Shown here piece by piece: positions 35,681 through 48,553 of a stretch of DNA of 64,000 bases. A program made the translations under genes and the position numbers. The notes under the pieces are model-generated. The model had not been told where the DNA came from. It made no database searches and saw nothing but the letters and a program-made list of their open reading frames with translations. Origin of the DNA: Hoplostethus atlanticus (taxonomy: Eukaryota; Chordata; Actinopteri; Trachichthyiformes; Trachichthyidae); assembly GCA_034670405.1 (NCBI GenBank), contig JAXDDX010000033.1, positions 4,118,501-4,182,500 on the forward strand, given 5' to 3'. Numbering within the stretch: position 1 is the first letter of the stretch; every line of letters starts with the position of its first letter.

Positions 35681-38600
35681 AAACACTAAATCAATCAGTG
35701 GTGAAATGATCAGTTCAGTCAGTTTACACAAGTGGTACGTTCAAAAACAATCAGCTGTTCTATAAGCCACTGAGTCGGCCAAGAGCTGAGGACTTCCAAT
35801 ATGGCTGCAAAAAGATGCATTATGTCACCTGAAAATGTTTTTTGCTAAAGATGCTGCATAGAAACACTGAACTTTCTTGTTATGTTTTTTAAGATGCTCT
35901 TATTTGATAAAAGCACTGGAACTGGAAAACATTACATGTAGTCATCAAACCTGTGTGTTCCCTCTGTCCAGGTAGTGTCACCTTGGGGTGTTCCTGAGGT
36001 TGTGTCACCCACCCACCTTCACCAGCTGTACAGAGACGGCGCGGGACAGGAAGTAGCAAAGGAAAGGGCTGGGAGGACTACCTCCTCTTTGCCCCACCAG
36101 TGCAGTCTCTCTGCCTCTAATGGAAGCCTGCTGGGCCATGTTTAATGCATCGGACTGCATTAGTGCTCCGGGTCCTTCTGACATCAGTTTACTTCCCTTG
36201 TCACCCGGAGAGCCCCTACCCTCGCAGAGGTTAAGACTCATTTCAACCAAGAGAGGGAAAAATGCAAGGCGTAGTGTTACATTAAAAGCAAAATTGCAGT
36301 ATGAAAGGGGGACTCCCATGGCGACAGTCTTCTCTTTGCTGAGCTCTAAAAGCTGATGGTGTTTTATTTTCTGTGATGTGTGATGGTGGAGCAAATGAAC
36401 AATGTGCGTCAGTCTGGAGCTTCTTGTTTGACTTTTTGTTTGTGACTTCAGTCACACATACGACTCTCTGCCCCTACTGAAATAGACAACTAATGAAAAG
36501 CTAAAGTAGGAGACATTCGCTGCTACATTATGATCTAGTGAATGTCCAAACTGCCACTGAGCTGCACATCACTCGCAATGAAATATGTTGCAAAAAGTAC
36601 AAAGAGTTGGTATATAAGAGAGGCCATATATGGAGGAGAGATGTGTCGCATTGCTAGAGAATTACCTGCATTACTGGTTGTTCTATCTATCGGCACCTGG
36701 ACCTGAAATGCACCAGATATCAGCATGGAAACTAATTTGCTTACTCTGATGCTCCATTTATAGAAGTGACCATACAGGAGTGATCTGGGCCAAATCTGAC
36801 AGAGGCAGGCGGCCAAAGTGTGACTGGACGGCGGGTCACGGCATGAGGGGGAAAAGGGACTAACCCCCGGGCCAGTCCTTAGCAATACGTCAGCGAAATG
36901 TTCAAAAGTCACTGAGGCTGAAATGCTGGACACCTAATGTGCTGCTGCCAGAGACAGAGGGGGGGGGGGGGCACAGTGAGGTCTACTCTCCAGAAAAACA
37001 CTGAAATCTGCAGCACAAAACTGGCAACCAGCTAGTGATAACCGGTTCCTCAGGTCTTTACAGGCCGACAAAAATAAACAACGGTACGTTTTTCGCCTCA
37101 GCAACCTTTGCCTTTGCAGAGGGAGGGGGGTTATACATACATGTGGTCATCTCTGATCTAGTCATCTATAATAGTCATCATCAGAGCACTGGATGCAAAA
37201 ACACAGCATGTGTGTGAACAAGCACGTGCCTCCTGCTTTGCTGTACTGTATGTAGGTTGATTTCCTCCTCCACCATTAGCTTCACTTCAAAGCCTTTTTC
37301 GCTGCTCCAGTCCCCTGGGCGCCTCCGTCCTCTTTTGCAGTGAGGAGATCAATTACACAATGCAATCTGTGGGAGCACAAAAATTAATACACACAAGCTA
37401 CGGCTCCGGGTTAGTACTCCCACACACGGCGGTAACGCTTGGCGATGGCGCTCGCTTTATACGGCATCCTTAAGAACAGAAAGCAACCGAATCCAGAGGA
37501 GCCTGCAGATTGTTGCTGAAAAAGGTTGCGAGTCTTTAACCTGGACTTGAACAGTCGAGGCAGATGTTCAAGTTGTTTTAATGTGCGGTAGATGAAGGAG
37601 GAGAGAAGGGCTGAGCAGAACAAAGACGGACAGATTACCATCCAGTTGAAGTATATTTAGACCATCTGTTGAACTACATCTGTTATTTATGTTGGACAGT
37701 CTTACACGTTAGCCGCGTCGACGTCAATATAGCATGCGTTTCATTCCAAAATGAGGAAGTCAGATCTCTTCAAATGGTGTAAGACTCTTACAAAATGGTC
37801 GCAGGCATGAAAGGAAAGCACATTGTGGGTTACTACCAAAGTTGTGAGTCGTCTTAAGCAATAAGTCTAAAACTAAAAGACAAAAAAAGTCACTTCAGGT
37901 TGAGGCTACGACGAGTATGTGATCCACAACATTTGTCAGTCTCCTTCCTTCAGTGTCTTAGCTAACGCTGGGCCTCCACCATACAAGAGAGAACCGTCTG
38001 TACTCCACACAGACCCATACAGACGTCAAAGCTATACAGAGAAAACTCGTGAACCAGCCGGTCCTCCCGACTTCCTCCCAGGACGCAGCATCCCTCTCCG
38101 GCAGTGACGACGCGGTAGATTCCCGCTATGGAGTCAAGATGTGATTTGTGGCTTGCTTTATCAAACGACAACAAACGACTTCAATCCATAACCTCGACAA
38201 TATTATCGCCACTTTCAGGACGTTTCACAGCATAATCTGACAGCTTCCGCAAGGTTGCAAAAGGCAGAGACGCTCATGTGGTGCAGCCGTCTTTAGGACT
38301 ACGGGTGGAGGAAAATACAACTACAAAAATGTCACGACAAACATTTTCCTGTTCCAATTCATCGACGACAACTTGAAGTAAATATAAAACAAATTTCATA
38401 ACTTGATTTTCTTGTTTTTCATGCATTTTAAATGATTGGAAAATGATGCACGCTATAGTGAAATATAGAAGAGGGTTAAGATCTTTACTTACTAAATAGT
38501 AACTGAATTGTTTTTGAAATCTTAATGGGATTTAAGGCAGCAAAGATTTACCAAAATGGACGTAAACAGAAAACATTTTGGGATGACATCCTTCATATTT

Positions 38601-39031
38601 GGTCGTCTCCGCTGCCAACGGACGTGAAACGGTGAGAACGGTTACGTTTTAAAATGCTAACAGGCGTAACTGGAAAGCGATAGCGGTGTTATCTGAAGCC
38701 CCTCAAGTCCCTGGATGGGCGGTATCAATCTGACGAGAGGGAGGCGTTAATTATGTCTAACAGCAAAGGAGGCCAGGCACTTTCAGATCATGACAGAGTA
38801 TTTGTCACAGATGAGAAATGAAACGTTGGCGGAGAAAACAGAGGCGAGGCTGCCGGTGCTTAGAGAGACGTAACGACATTATCCCGGGGTGTGCTCCCTC
38901 CTGGCGAGGCGGCAGTATTACCTCCTCTCAGGACAGGCTCCTCTTACAAGGTGCTCATTGGAAAAGACAGTCTGGTAAAAATAGGGGCTAAAAATACCCA
39001 GAAGCCCGAGTGTCAGTGTTTATAAAATATG

Positions 39032-39039
<8 letters not shown>
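35681..39039. other. No gene seen
   Basis: Frames at 36005-36394 and 36535-36933 (129 and 132 codons, minus) show no family features. Repeat content is low. Confidence 0.5.
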
Positions 39040-39072
<33 letters not shown>

Positions 39073-39078
39073 GGGGGG
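39040..39078. repeat. (GT)n followed by a G9 run
   Basis: About 15 GT units run directly into nine G residues. Confidence 0.96.
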
Positions 39079-39579
39079 AATCAGCTGGCTGATTGGGCAG
39101 CGGGGACAGAGCTCCATTCATTAGGGAGCAGGAACAACAGAGCCCAGACCCCCGAGAGTCGCTCCCGCTCTATTCCACCGAGGCGAAACGTGATGCGCCG
39201 TTACTGAAGATTTACCCGTTTTCCATTCGGTCAATTAAGAAACGTGGATTACGAGAGACAAAACAAACAAATATGAAAGCTCTCAGCCACTCAGCATGCA
39301 GGAGGACATGAGATAGGCCAGAGGAGGCTCTAATTGGCTCAAGGGCCGTGGTGCATTGTGTCAGGCGGCGGGTCAGCTGTGGCACGCCGCCGCCGACACA
39401 GTGCCCCTCTGATAGGCCTGTTAATGAAGGAGGCCGAAAATAACACTCCTCTCTTTCTTCTTCCTCCTCACTTCCTGCCCAGCACCTCACTCCTCTGCAT
39501 GCCTCAGACTCTCTGACTCCTCTTGGGTTTTCTCACATCTCGCTTCTTCACACAGGCTGTCGTCATATAGGGAGATATG

Positions 39580-40003
39580 CTCACCGGCCATTTTATTAGG
39601 TACGCCTGCTCAAACAGCCAATCACGTTGCTGCAACTCAACATATAAAGCTATGTAGACGTGGTGAAGTGGTTTCCTGTTGGACCAAACATCAAGATGCT
39701 GATCTGAGAGACTTTGACCGTGGTGTGGTTGTTGGTTCAGCATCTCAGAACCAGCTGAACCCTCCTGGGGGTTTTCACCACTACAGTCTCTATGGTGGAG
39801 GAACAGAAACACCTTGTTGATGAGAGGTCAGAGGTCAGAGGAGGATGGGCAGACTGGTTCAAGATGCTCCAGTAACATCTTTACAACAGTGGTGAGCAGA
39901 AGGGAGCTTGGTGGATCCATGCTGGAAGGATTCAGGCTGTTCTGGAGGCAGAATGGTCCTATCGTACTAGATAGGTGTACCTAATAAAGTGGCCAGCTGA
40001 GTG
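39580..40003 (+). mobile_element. Tc1-like MITE (internally deleted), right copy with both inverted repeats
   Basis: The left end CTCACCGGCCATTTTATTAG and the right end GTGTACCTAATAAAGTGGCC are inverted repeats of each other, and the interior is colinear with the inverted copy at 5.9 kb. At about 424 bp it is far shorter than the 1.2-1.3 kb of an active Tc1-like element. Only the start of the transposase frame survives, with stop codons, so it could move only with help from a full-length relative. Confidence 0.88.
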
Positions 40004-40914
40004 CATGGAGCTCCATTTTGTGTTATCTGCTCCACAAATATGAAGACACCTCTGAGGAAGCACTTGACTGACTGCTGGCTCTACAATTAACATGGACTGT
40101 AATTGATCGCTGCGTCTCTCTGTGTGTGTGATCTGCTGATTGTCCTGTTAGTCATCAAAGGCTTTTAAATAAAGACGGGCAGAGGACTCTTTAGTCTTCT
40201 CAATAAAGTGTCTCTTTTCAGCGTCTCATGTCTTGTCGCTCCGTCTTTTCCCCCTTGGAGTCCGTCACCATTTGTCTCCACGCTGGTTGGAAGAGGGCCA
40301 CCGACTCGCCGGCCCCCCTGTTGGATAAAATGAATCAAAGAAATTACAGAAAGGGCCAACTGGAGCAGCTGTAAATCTCATCAGTCGGGGTGTAATGTTT
40401 CACGGGCCACACGGAGGAAGAGCTGACGCAGGGCTTCTCCGGCTGCACAGCTCAATTTCTCTATTTTCATATCTCTTTACCCTCTCGGCCATTTTAACGT
40501 CCCGCGAGGAACGAACAACGCAGACAAACACCCCAGGTTATTTACTAGATACTGTGAAATATAAGAAATAGCAATCGCAGCCGGGGGAATAAGCAGCTTA
40601 TGTTAAAGGCTGGTGATCTATTTAGATTCACAGCACATTCTGATTGTAAAAATGACATCTCAAAAGCTTCATTCTCGTGACCGCCTTTTTTTTTTTCTTC
40701 CCTCCTCCTGCAGTTGCGTGACCTCATTTCAGGAAACAAAGGGAGGTTTTCTAGTTAGCCTGGATAATCTGATTCGAGGAGATCCTGATGTTGCAGGAAC
40801 GTTGCGGTAAAGGGAAGACGAAGCTGCAGGGGGACGGAGAGGCTGATCCGGACCGACGCGCAACATTTGGGTCCTTAATAGATTTATATGTGGGGGTTTT
40901 TTTGTCGATGCCGG

Positions 40915-40946
40915 GTGTGTGTGTGTGTGTGTGTGTGGGGGGGGGG
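40915..40946. repeat. (GT)n followed by a G10 run
   Basis: About 11 GT units run into ten G residues, the same compound structure as at 39.04 kb. Confidence 0.95.
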
Positions 40947-42922
40947 TCATTTTGGTTCTGATACCCAGCACCGTTCCACCATCACTTCTCTAGTGGTGCA
41001 GTTTAACAATGACTGGATATTATTATGATGATAAATGGACAATTGTGCTGCAACTGCAATTGTTTTTGTGCAGGCTGACCAACGAGGCTGTGATCATTTT
41101 TCACTAATGTATTTACGTTTTCTGTCCGACCGTGCTGCGAAGGAAACCCTGTTCATTTTGTATCTTAGACGAGGCGTTAACTAATAGATAACAGTCCAAA
41201 GTTCAACATTCTGAATTGGTCAGACTGAAAGTGAAGCGACCGTCCTGGTGAACGCCGGCCCGGCAGAGCGGCGCTGGCCCGCCTCACCGCCACCGCACAC
41301 AGTTCTGGCACTGAGAAGAGGGGGAAGGCGAGGAAGAGGGCAGGAAACGAGGCTCTGGCATCTTGTTTAGCACAATCCTTTGGGATTTGTGTCTGGCGCT
41401 GTAAGTGCTGACCTGTCAGAGCCAGGATTGGGTCGCCCATACGAGAAGGGATCAAAAATCCTGAATAAATGAGCAGGGGCTTCGGCCCCGGGGCCCCCGA
41501 GACTCAAGACACAGAAAGGATTAGGTTTTGTCCTCACACAATAGTGGACTGCACACGTCATTTAGCTGTCAGCCTATCTTGCATTAAACGTAAGCTACTC
41601 ACAGCTGGATCATGGCTGCAGACGCTTCAATGTCTTGATACCCTCAGAGCCGTTCCCGCTGGAGGCCGAGCGATAGCACTGTTTTGAAGCAAAACTGGGT
41701 TGAACCCTCATTTAGGAACTTTGCCAATAAATATGTTTGTTTGTTTTGCCGTTTGAATGAGGACGGTGAAATCCTTCCTTCCGGTGCAACGGAGCACAAA
41801 ATGCAGATGGTCATGTGTTGGTTTTGGGCAGGTGGAGGGCATATGGACCACAGACCACTAACCCAATTGCTGTCCAACCCCCACCTGGGATGCTACTTCC
41901 TCCCGGCCTGCCAGGCACACCCTCTGTCTACGGCAAATCAAGACGAAGCATGGACACTAGACTGTGATACATATCCACTTACGCAGCTTTTCTTGGGAGA
42001 AAATTGAGGTTGAAGAACTGGCAGGCGTGACTATCTAATCCCAGCTTTGGGGAATGTTCGTCCACGGGCACAACCGATGGCAAATGAGGCAACGCCGGAG
42101 CCACCCATAGCAACAGATGAGAGTGCAGTCTTGTCTGACATCAGGGAGGGAGGGGGAGGGGGGGTCCATGTTAGAGAGCCACGCTGTGCTCAGCCATTAT
42201 ACCTTGAGCCTTCCATTGCTTTTAGCCTGGTGCCATGCTGCTGCGGCTGACTCAGTGGCTGGTCCTTTGCTGACCGTCACAACAGCGGGTCAGGCTGCCT
42301 GTGACATTAAAGCAATACCGGACCCCGGGGCGCTGGAGGAGCGAGCGCTGTTCACATCACCGGCGAGACCCCCCTCAGGTGTGAGACAAGGGGGGTTTCT
42401 ACAGCCTCTGAGTCAACAACAAACCTCCTTCTGTTTAACCCTTGGACAGTCATCTCCACCACGAGTGAATTTAGAAAAGGTAATGACACTAATTGTCATG
42501 AAAACCTATTCTGTTCACACCGTGCATATCGGTGTATTACGTTCCCGTTGTAACTCAACAGCCTGGAAACTGTGGGGCTCCGGTGCAGCCTGTGTTTGGA
42601 ACAGTTTATTAGCCGTGATATTGCAGCCTTGTGGAAATATTGATGCTCGCCGGCTGTGAACTCCCTCCATGTTGAATGTGGTGTCAGACCTAAAACCATG
42701 ATTCTTGTGCTAAGTGTGTACATGAGTCCCCCCCCTCGCGCCGTTATTTAAACTACTGCTGCCGTTTTCATGCTCTGCGTCTTCATTTGTCCCGGAGTGC
42801 CGCTACAGTCCCCCGGCGGCCCGGCAAGTATTTTGATTTCTCGCTGCAAATAAATCCCCCGCTAAACAAACAAGCCGCTACGAGCTGCTACCTCTTACGT
42901 CTCAATTCCTGCTAGCAGGAGA

Positions 42923-42939
42923 GGGGGGGGGGGGGGGGG
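42923..42939. repeat. G17 homopolymer
   Basis: Seventeen consecutive G, a likely assembly and length-variation hot spot. Confidence 0.93.
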
Positions 42940-45049
42940 TTGTGGTAGGTGGCTGACTCAATGAGAGAGGTGATGAGCAGAGAGACAAAATGAGGATGAT
43001 GCTGAGAGGGATGTGGATGGAGCGCGAGGTGTGCTACCGTCCTCTCGGCCTCAGTCGGGAAAGACAGTCAAGACAGAAGCGCTCTGCTGGTCCCTATGGA
43101 GCTCAGGATGGGGCTTAGTGTACGTCAGCCAAGAGCACGGTGACATATGTGCCATTATTTATAGCCAGCAGATCCGCTGAGAGGCCCCAGGGCTGCTTAG
43201 AGAGGTATTATTTGAGAGCCCAAAGACCAACCTGGCTACCATCCAACCCACAGGACATTTACCAGCGAAAAGACCAATAATACCGAACACATGCACGAGG
43301 CAACAGATTTCCTCTCAGGAGAGGCGGTAATACAGTCATCTGGATACAATTACCGTAACGATAATCGACCGTGCGCTGAGACCGGTATTTACCAGATCCC
43401 GGGACACCGGAGACGAGAGCAGACAACAAGCACGAGATCCCAGACAGCGGCGAACAAGTTTGTCACTCTGGTGTTGCATTTTCTGCAATGTTGCGGCTAG
43501 ATAAAAAAAACAGAATCAGCCCACTGATGGCGCTCGGTGAAACACTGAGAACATTTCATGCTTTGCAGTTGAGAAGTTTAGTACGGCGATGAGGTACAGC
43601 AAGTCATAGCACTGATGAATTTAATCTATGATTACCAAGGGATTAGCAGTGTCACTGGCGCTGGTCTGGGAGGTGTTTCAGAGCCAACTCACTGATGGAC
43701 AAAGAGGTAGATTAATGTCCCCTCCCCCAACAATGGTTCAATCTGGACATGGTGCGTTCCTTCACTTCATTTGTCTGAAGCAGTGATCTCTAGCAGGAGT
43801 GTCACTATGATGTCAATATGTGTGTAATGTGCAGAATGATTAATGGTAAGTCAATTAGGGGCATAGCTGTAATCCCTGAGAGGCAAAGGTCGTCTCTTAG
43901 TAGACAGTGGGATTAGGCTGGAGGTTCCCCGGCCTAGCGTGCTACACGGCTGCAGGTCTTCGCCTGACTCCAGAGGGCTTCCCGCCTATACATTACGGCT
44001 GCTAAATCCTCTGCAGCAAGCTGCACAGCGAGCTGCAGCGATGTAAACAGCCTGGACCCATCAGCCCCATCTGTGGCCATCTCATATCTAGGGTCTGAAT
44101 AAGGCAGCAGCATCCAAGCAATTTATAATGTAAGGCTTATCCCTTCTCTGATCAAGAGCCACTGGGAAAGTCAAGGTCATGAACTCTGAAGCTTCTCGGT
44201 GAGCCCACACACCTTCGTGGCCCTTATCTCTGAGGCCAAAACAGGACGAACCAGGTGAATCTCACTGAAATGCAATCCCTGTGCACACACACTGGTCAAT
44301 AACCAACGCAAACATTATGCTGGCCTCAGGCCGACTCATCCATGTCCAATATTTTCTGCAAAGGGTTTGTTGCATTTTCAGGTCAGGCTGTTTTTACACA
44401 TAGTGAATCAATTGATAAGACACATACAACTCAAGTTTCACGCGCCTTTCCAGCCCTTCAGCCATGAAAGCCACTGAGCTGCACCTCTCTGAGTGGCAAC
44501 ACGATGTGAAAGAGGAATACAAAAAAAACTACAATAGATGCGGAGCGGAGGTAAAGTGAATATTGACCTACGATGCTGATTAAACACTGCAGTACAGTAC
44601 AGCAGTACTCCTTTCGTCAGGCAACAGTAAGTTCAACAGAATGAAGGGTGCCTGAGAGCTGTAATGGAAGCGAAGTAGCTGAGAGGAAATTTAACATCAG
44701 CGGATCTTGGTGAAATAACCGAAATGCTCCGTTTGATGAGGCTGAATCCTAAATAGGGCAGTGCGATAGGGAGAATGGGGGAAACGGATCGGATCGGAAC
44801 AGAAAATAAAATACATCCTACACACAACAGTTTGGCCCAACTAACACATGCGCAAAACTCACATTGGTGCCTTCTGCTCGCGATTCACTGAGTATTGAGC
44901 GCGACATAAAATGGTGCGTAACCTACTTTAAGTAGGTTGCATGCGCAGACAATTCAACATTTGGCAGGCAGTTTAAAAACGTGTACCGGGTAATAAATAC
45001 GTAGGTTATCACGTTAATCTGTAAGCCTCGGTATTTAAAAAGGACTCGT

Positions 45050-45340
45050 TTTACATCCAAGGCTACAATACGACTCAAATCCACTTCTTACCTTTTCCAC
45101 CAGGTGTTTCCAAACGCGTTGTCTTATCCGGGAGACGTTGGTATCAAGGCATCCTAGTTTTCTCTCGAACGTTATTCCAATACCGGGTTTTAATTTCCAT
45201 TTGCCCCGAGTTGGTTCCCCGGTCTCCTCGCCTCGCTCACTCGTTTGGTTTGCGCGTAAAAACGACCGCGGCGCGCGGCTGTCCAGCCGCCTCGGGCAGC
45301 ACTAGAGGCGACTACACCGCCACACTGGCATCCCGCACAC
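45050..45340. promoter_or_regulatory. CpG-rich block, candidate CpG-island promoter
   Basis: Around 45230-45310 CpG is far denser than elsewhere (CGACCGCGGCGCGCGGC and CCGCCTCGGGCAGC), in a window that is otherwise CpG-poor. On the minus strand two sequences fit a splice donor: GGAAAAG|GTAAGAAG at 45091/45092 and GTACTA|GTAAGTTTG at 45490/45491. This would suit a leftward transcript with a non-coding first exon. No coding exon that could belong to it was recognised to the left, so promoter function is inference only. Confidence 0.3.
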
Positions 45341-48199
45341 ATCAACTCAAAAACGGGGCTTATTTCAAGTTTGCCAACGTTAAACATACATTAGCTCTGA
45401 CTTCCACCGAGTCAGACATTTCTATTCTGATAAGCGCTGACATAAAAATCCTCTAAAAGATTAAAAAGAAAAATCAGGAATCAAACTTACTAGTACGCTG
45501 GCGAAAAGAAACAGAACATAATATCCCTTCAGAGCAGAATGACAATGATTTTTTTTTTCCGAGGTTTGTTGGTCTTTAGTCTGCGTTTTGATCTGGCTGC
45601 AGCCGCCAGTCCTACACTAACACCGAGCACCGGTGACTGCGCCGCAGCGTCAGACGGCAGACGAACTGAAAATTCATGAACATGTGACACGTTTAAAATG
45701 CAAACACTGGAGGTTTCAAATCACACGGAGATGCCTCATTAATGGTGGCAGTAGAAGTAATGATGGTGATGATGATGATGATGATGATGAAGATGACGAT
45801 GATGAGAACGGCTCTAACGAGACATCACCATAATTCACCTATAGGGACATAGTGTTTCTGTGGTGCTGATTAGTGAGGCTATAGTGACCTTATCGCACTT
45901 TATCATGTATGGTATGACTGTAATATTCCTATAACACTCCTATGGTATCCTTCTAAACTGTACTAGGACTACAATAGGGGATGAGGGGATGTAACCCAAA
46001 GTGAAAGAAAAGCCAAAATATAAAGCCAATAACAGAAAGAAGATAACCAACCATATAAAGTATGGTTGAAAAACGTCACAAGCAGCAGTAAAAAGGTGTT
46101 TAAGTGTTCTCTTAAAACCCCTCAGGGAAACGGGTACTTCTGATGTGATGTGATGATCTTGATCATATCATGAGGAAGGAGGAAAATCCATTTAATAGAA
46201 GAAGAGAGTTGCAGTTGCCCCTCCTATCTCGGGGTGTGGAGGAGAGAGGCTACAGATATGTTCATTGATCCAGCCTCTAATCACTCAGCATGTTTAAAAA
46301 GTAAAGAATGGTGAGTTATGTGCTCAGATGTATGAAGTCTCCAGGTGGCTCAGCCTCCTTGCATCTCCCATAAGACATCACTGGAGCATGCCTGTGCTTT
46401 TGCAATATTCAGACTCTCAGAATCACTTAATTCACCAAGTACAATAAATGTAAAGGAATTTGCCTCTGTGGCATTGGTGCACCAACTGTACACAGCGAGT
46501 GCATTTACTGAAACATGGACCGGCAAGTCGGCTGTGCAGCTCATGCTAAAAAAAACATTGATGTTCAACCCCTATGTGCATTCAGACAGCATGGCAACTA
46601 GCAGATTCGGACCTTTTGAGTTTCGAAAAGGTCCACTTCCTTTTGAAACATATTTTCTGTTGATAGCATTTGTTTGCACGCCGTGGCTTATAGGCTAGTG
46701 CAACTACTTACCTCAGCAAAACTAGTGAGTTAGAAGAAAAACTGAAGGTTTTGTATTGTGCAAGAAAAAGATGCACTTTTACTTGACAATATACCACGGT
46801 AGGACAAAGAACCATTGAGTTCCCAAGCTCTGCTAGTGTGGCTCCAAAGGTCTTTGAATTCAGTCCTTTAGGTAGAGTGCCACAAAAATTTGAAACCTCT
46901 TACACAAACAGAAATGGTCCAAACGCTCAGAAATCCTGGAGCAGCCTGAAGGGAATTGCACGAACTCTCCATATCCGCACAGGCTTATTCCTCTTGCCTG
47001 AGCAGGGGTTGATTAAAGTGTAGTTGTCATAGTTTGTCACCATCAAACCTAATGTCTTGGGTGATTGCTGGCAGTCCATATTCTCACTGAACTCAGTGCA
47101 AAGGAACATACTTCATGGTATTAGGCATTAGGTATTATCTACTTTATGTGATGCATTATGGGTTGTGGATTGTCCTTTGAAGACATGGAAGGTGGCACCA
47201 AATATGCCACCTTCCACAAAAAAAACACAATGAAGTTCGTATTGAAACGTTTGAACCAACAATGTTCTTGCTATTGGACAGTCGATCCACATCATTTGGA
47301 GTTTGAGTTTTCCACACCTCTGAGAGAATAAAGCTCTATTGTCAGTAAAGGAAAAATCCAAACATGTTTAAAAACAGCTATTGGCGATGTACCTTGTATA
47401 TCTGGGTCCATTTTGTTGGTTGGTTTGTTGTCAGAAAATGTTTTAGCGATCCAACACATCAACGGTAAACGTCGGGTTTTGGTGTCAGGGCTCCTTTCTT
47501 TCCATTTTGCACCGACGTTCAACAATCATACAGGGAGAAATCCATCATAGAAGAGGCAGAGGCACCCAATTTCTCCACCGGCAGTAGCCTCAATAGACCA
47601 GAATGTAATGCAGCCACACGTCTGGAAAACCTCTGGTCTTGCTCTCTTGCTCTATCTCTATCACTGCTGCTCTCTCCACCTGCATGTAAAAGCCAGTAGA
47701 CGAGGCAGGTTGAAGGAAAGCAAATACAGCAAAAAAATGCATTGATTGTTTTTTAACTTTAACAACCTCTACTGCCTTTCACTCAGAATACACAAACTTT
47801 CATTTCTTTAACTATGAAAGCGCTCAGACTGACAGTTCTTAGATAATGGCGCTTGACAACATCAGTCATCTGAAAAGCAAAAAGCCACTTACACAGTATG
47901 CCTCTCCATGTGAAGGCTGATTTGGATTCTGTGAGCGTTCTGTTTCTGGAAGTGTACAGGAGCTAAGAGTTGGCTCTACTGGCATTACTTCAAACTTTTG
48001 AGTGGGGTTAAAATCCTCTCTGACTCTTAGGTGTTTTCACTGCAATGAGTCAATGCAATTTCACAGATGAACTCCAGACTCCAAGGACGTTGAAGTTCTA
48101 GAGATGCCCTCTTCCTCTATAGGGGTCTGGAGTCAATGTTCTGTCTGTTGCAGCCTTATAGAGACTGTTCTACTTTAAATGCCAATGATTTTCTCCAAG
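45341..48199. other. No gene seen to the right of the CpG block
   Basis: 46345-46698 (plus, 117 codons) and a run of minus frames at 46927-47525 are not recognised. The latter are separated by stops, so they could be decayed element sequence, but no motif supports that. Confidence 0.45.
45761..45806. repeat. (TGA)n trinucleotide repeat
   Basis: About 15 units of TGA/GAT with AGATGACGA interruptions. In one frame it gives a poly-Asp run inside a 66-codon open frame, which I take as chance. Confidence 0.92.
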
Positions 48200-48471
48200 T
48201 TTCATGCTAAGCCCTCTCTGGGTGGGTAGGGTCCCTGGTGATGCTGAGCCCTCTTCGTAGACAGCGCCTTCGGTAGATGTCCCGGATGGCTGGGAGCTGG
48301 GTGCCAGTGATGTGCTGGGGAGGTTTAACTACCCGCTGCAGGGATTTCTGGAAGGAGGTGGTGCAGTTGCCGTACCACACTGAGATGCAGTCGGTCAGGA
48401 TGCTTTCAGTGGTGCAGTGGTAGAAGTTGACCAGGATCTTAGGTGACAGATGGGCCCTCTTCAGGAAGTAG
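48200..48471 (-). mobile_element. Truncated non-LTR retrotransposon (LINE) fragment, reverse-transcriptase C-terminal part
   Basis: The minus-strand frame contains about 85 codons typical of the region behind the catalytic core of L2/Rex-like fish LINE reverse transcriptases: FLKRAHLSPK, ILVNFYHCTTESILTDCISV, WYGNCT, LQRVVKPPQHITG, DIYRRRC and ITRDPTHP. The family normally continues after the last motif with an arginine-rich tail; here the frame ends at codon 'ERA stop' and the following sequence shows no match, so both ends are lost. The open frame continues upstream through the tRNA-Glu gene, which is a coincidence of phase. The family is recognised from memory of the motif order; which LINE clade it belongs to is inference. 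Confidence 0.8.
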
Positions 48472-48481
48472 AAAATTGCAG

Positions 48482-48553
48482 TTCCCATACCGGGAGTTGA
48501 ACCCGGGCCGCCTGGGTGAAAACCAGGAATCCTAACCGCTAGACCATATGGGA
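48482..48553 (-). tRNA. tRNA-Glu (anticodon UUC)
   Basis: Read on the minus strand this folds as a full 72-nt tRNA. The 7-bp acceptor stem pairs TCCCATA with TATGGGA, followed by discriminator base A. The anticodon stem is CCTGG/CCAGG around the loop TTTTCAC, giving anticodon TTC, so it decodes GAA/GAG. The T stem is CCGGG/CCCGG with loop TTCAACT. The A box (TGGTCTAGCGGTTAGGA) and B box (GGTTCAACTCC) fit RNA polymerase III internal promoter consensus. The T-loop purine is A where G is commoner, which is allowed. A TTTT run about 7 nt downstream on the minus strand (48472-48475) can serve as the Pol III terminator. No arm shows a mismatch, so it looks intact. It could still be a recently retroposed copy, because a LINE fragment begins within about 12 bp of its 3' end. 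A 128-codon open frame runs through it on the same strand and is not a protein gene. Confidence 0.95.

Larger units (their letters stand above)
40004..45049. other. No gene seen; mostly unique sequence
   Basis: The longest frame is 180 codons (42117-42659, plus). It lacks a signal peptide, repeats or known motifs and crosses a GGGAGGGGG run. I treat it as chance, with some doubt because of its length. Confidence 0.45.

Noticed and set aside
42117..42659. 180-codon open frame
   Set aside because: No known motif, odd composition across a G-rich run, and no neighbouring exon signals. Kept only as an unrecognised frame.
45539..45685. 48-codon plus-strand frame starting MTMIFFFRGLLVFSL, which looks like a signal peptide
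   Set aside because: The hydrophobic start comes from a T10 run, and no downstream domain or splice site supports it.
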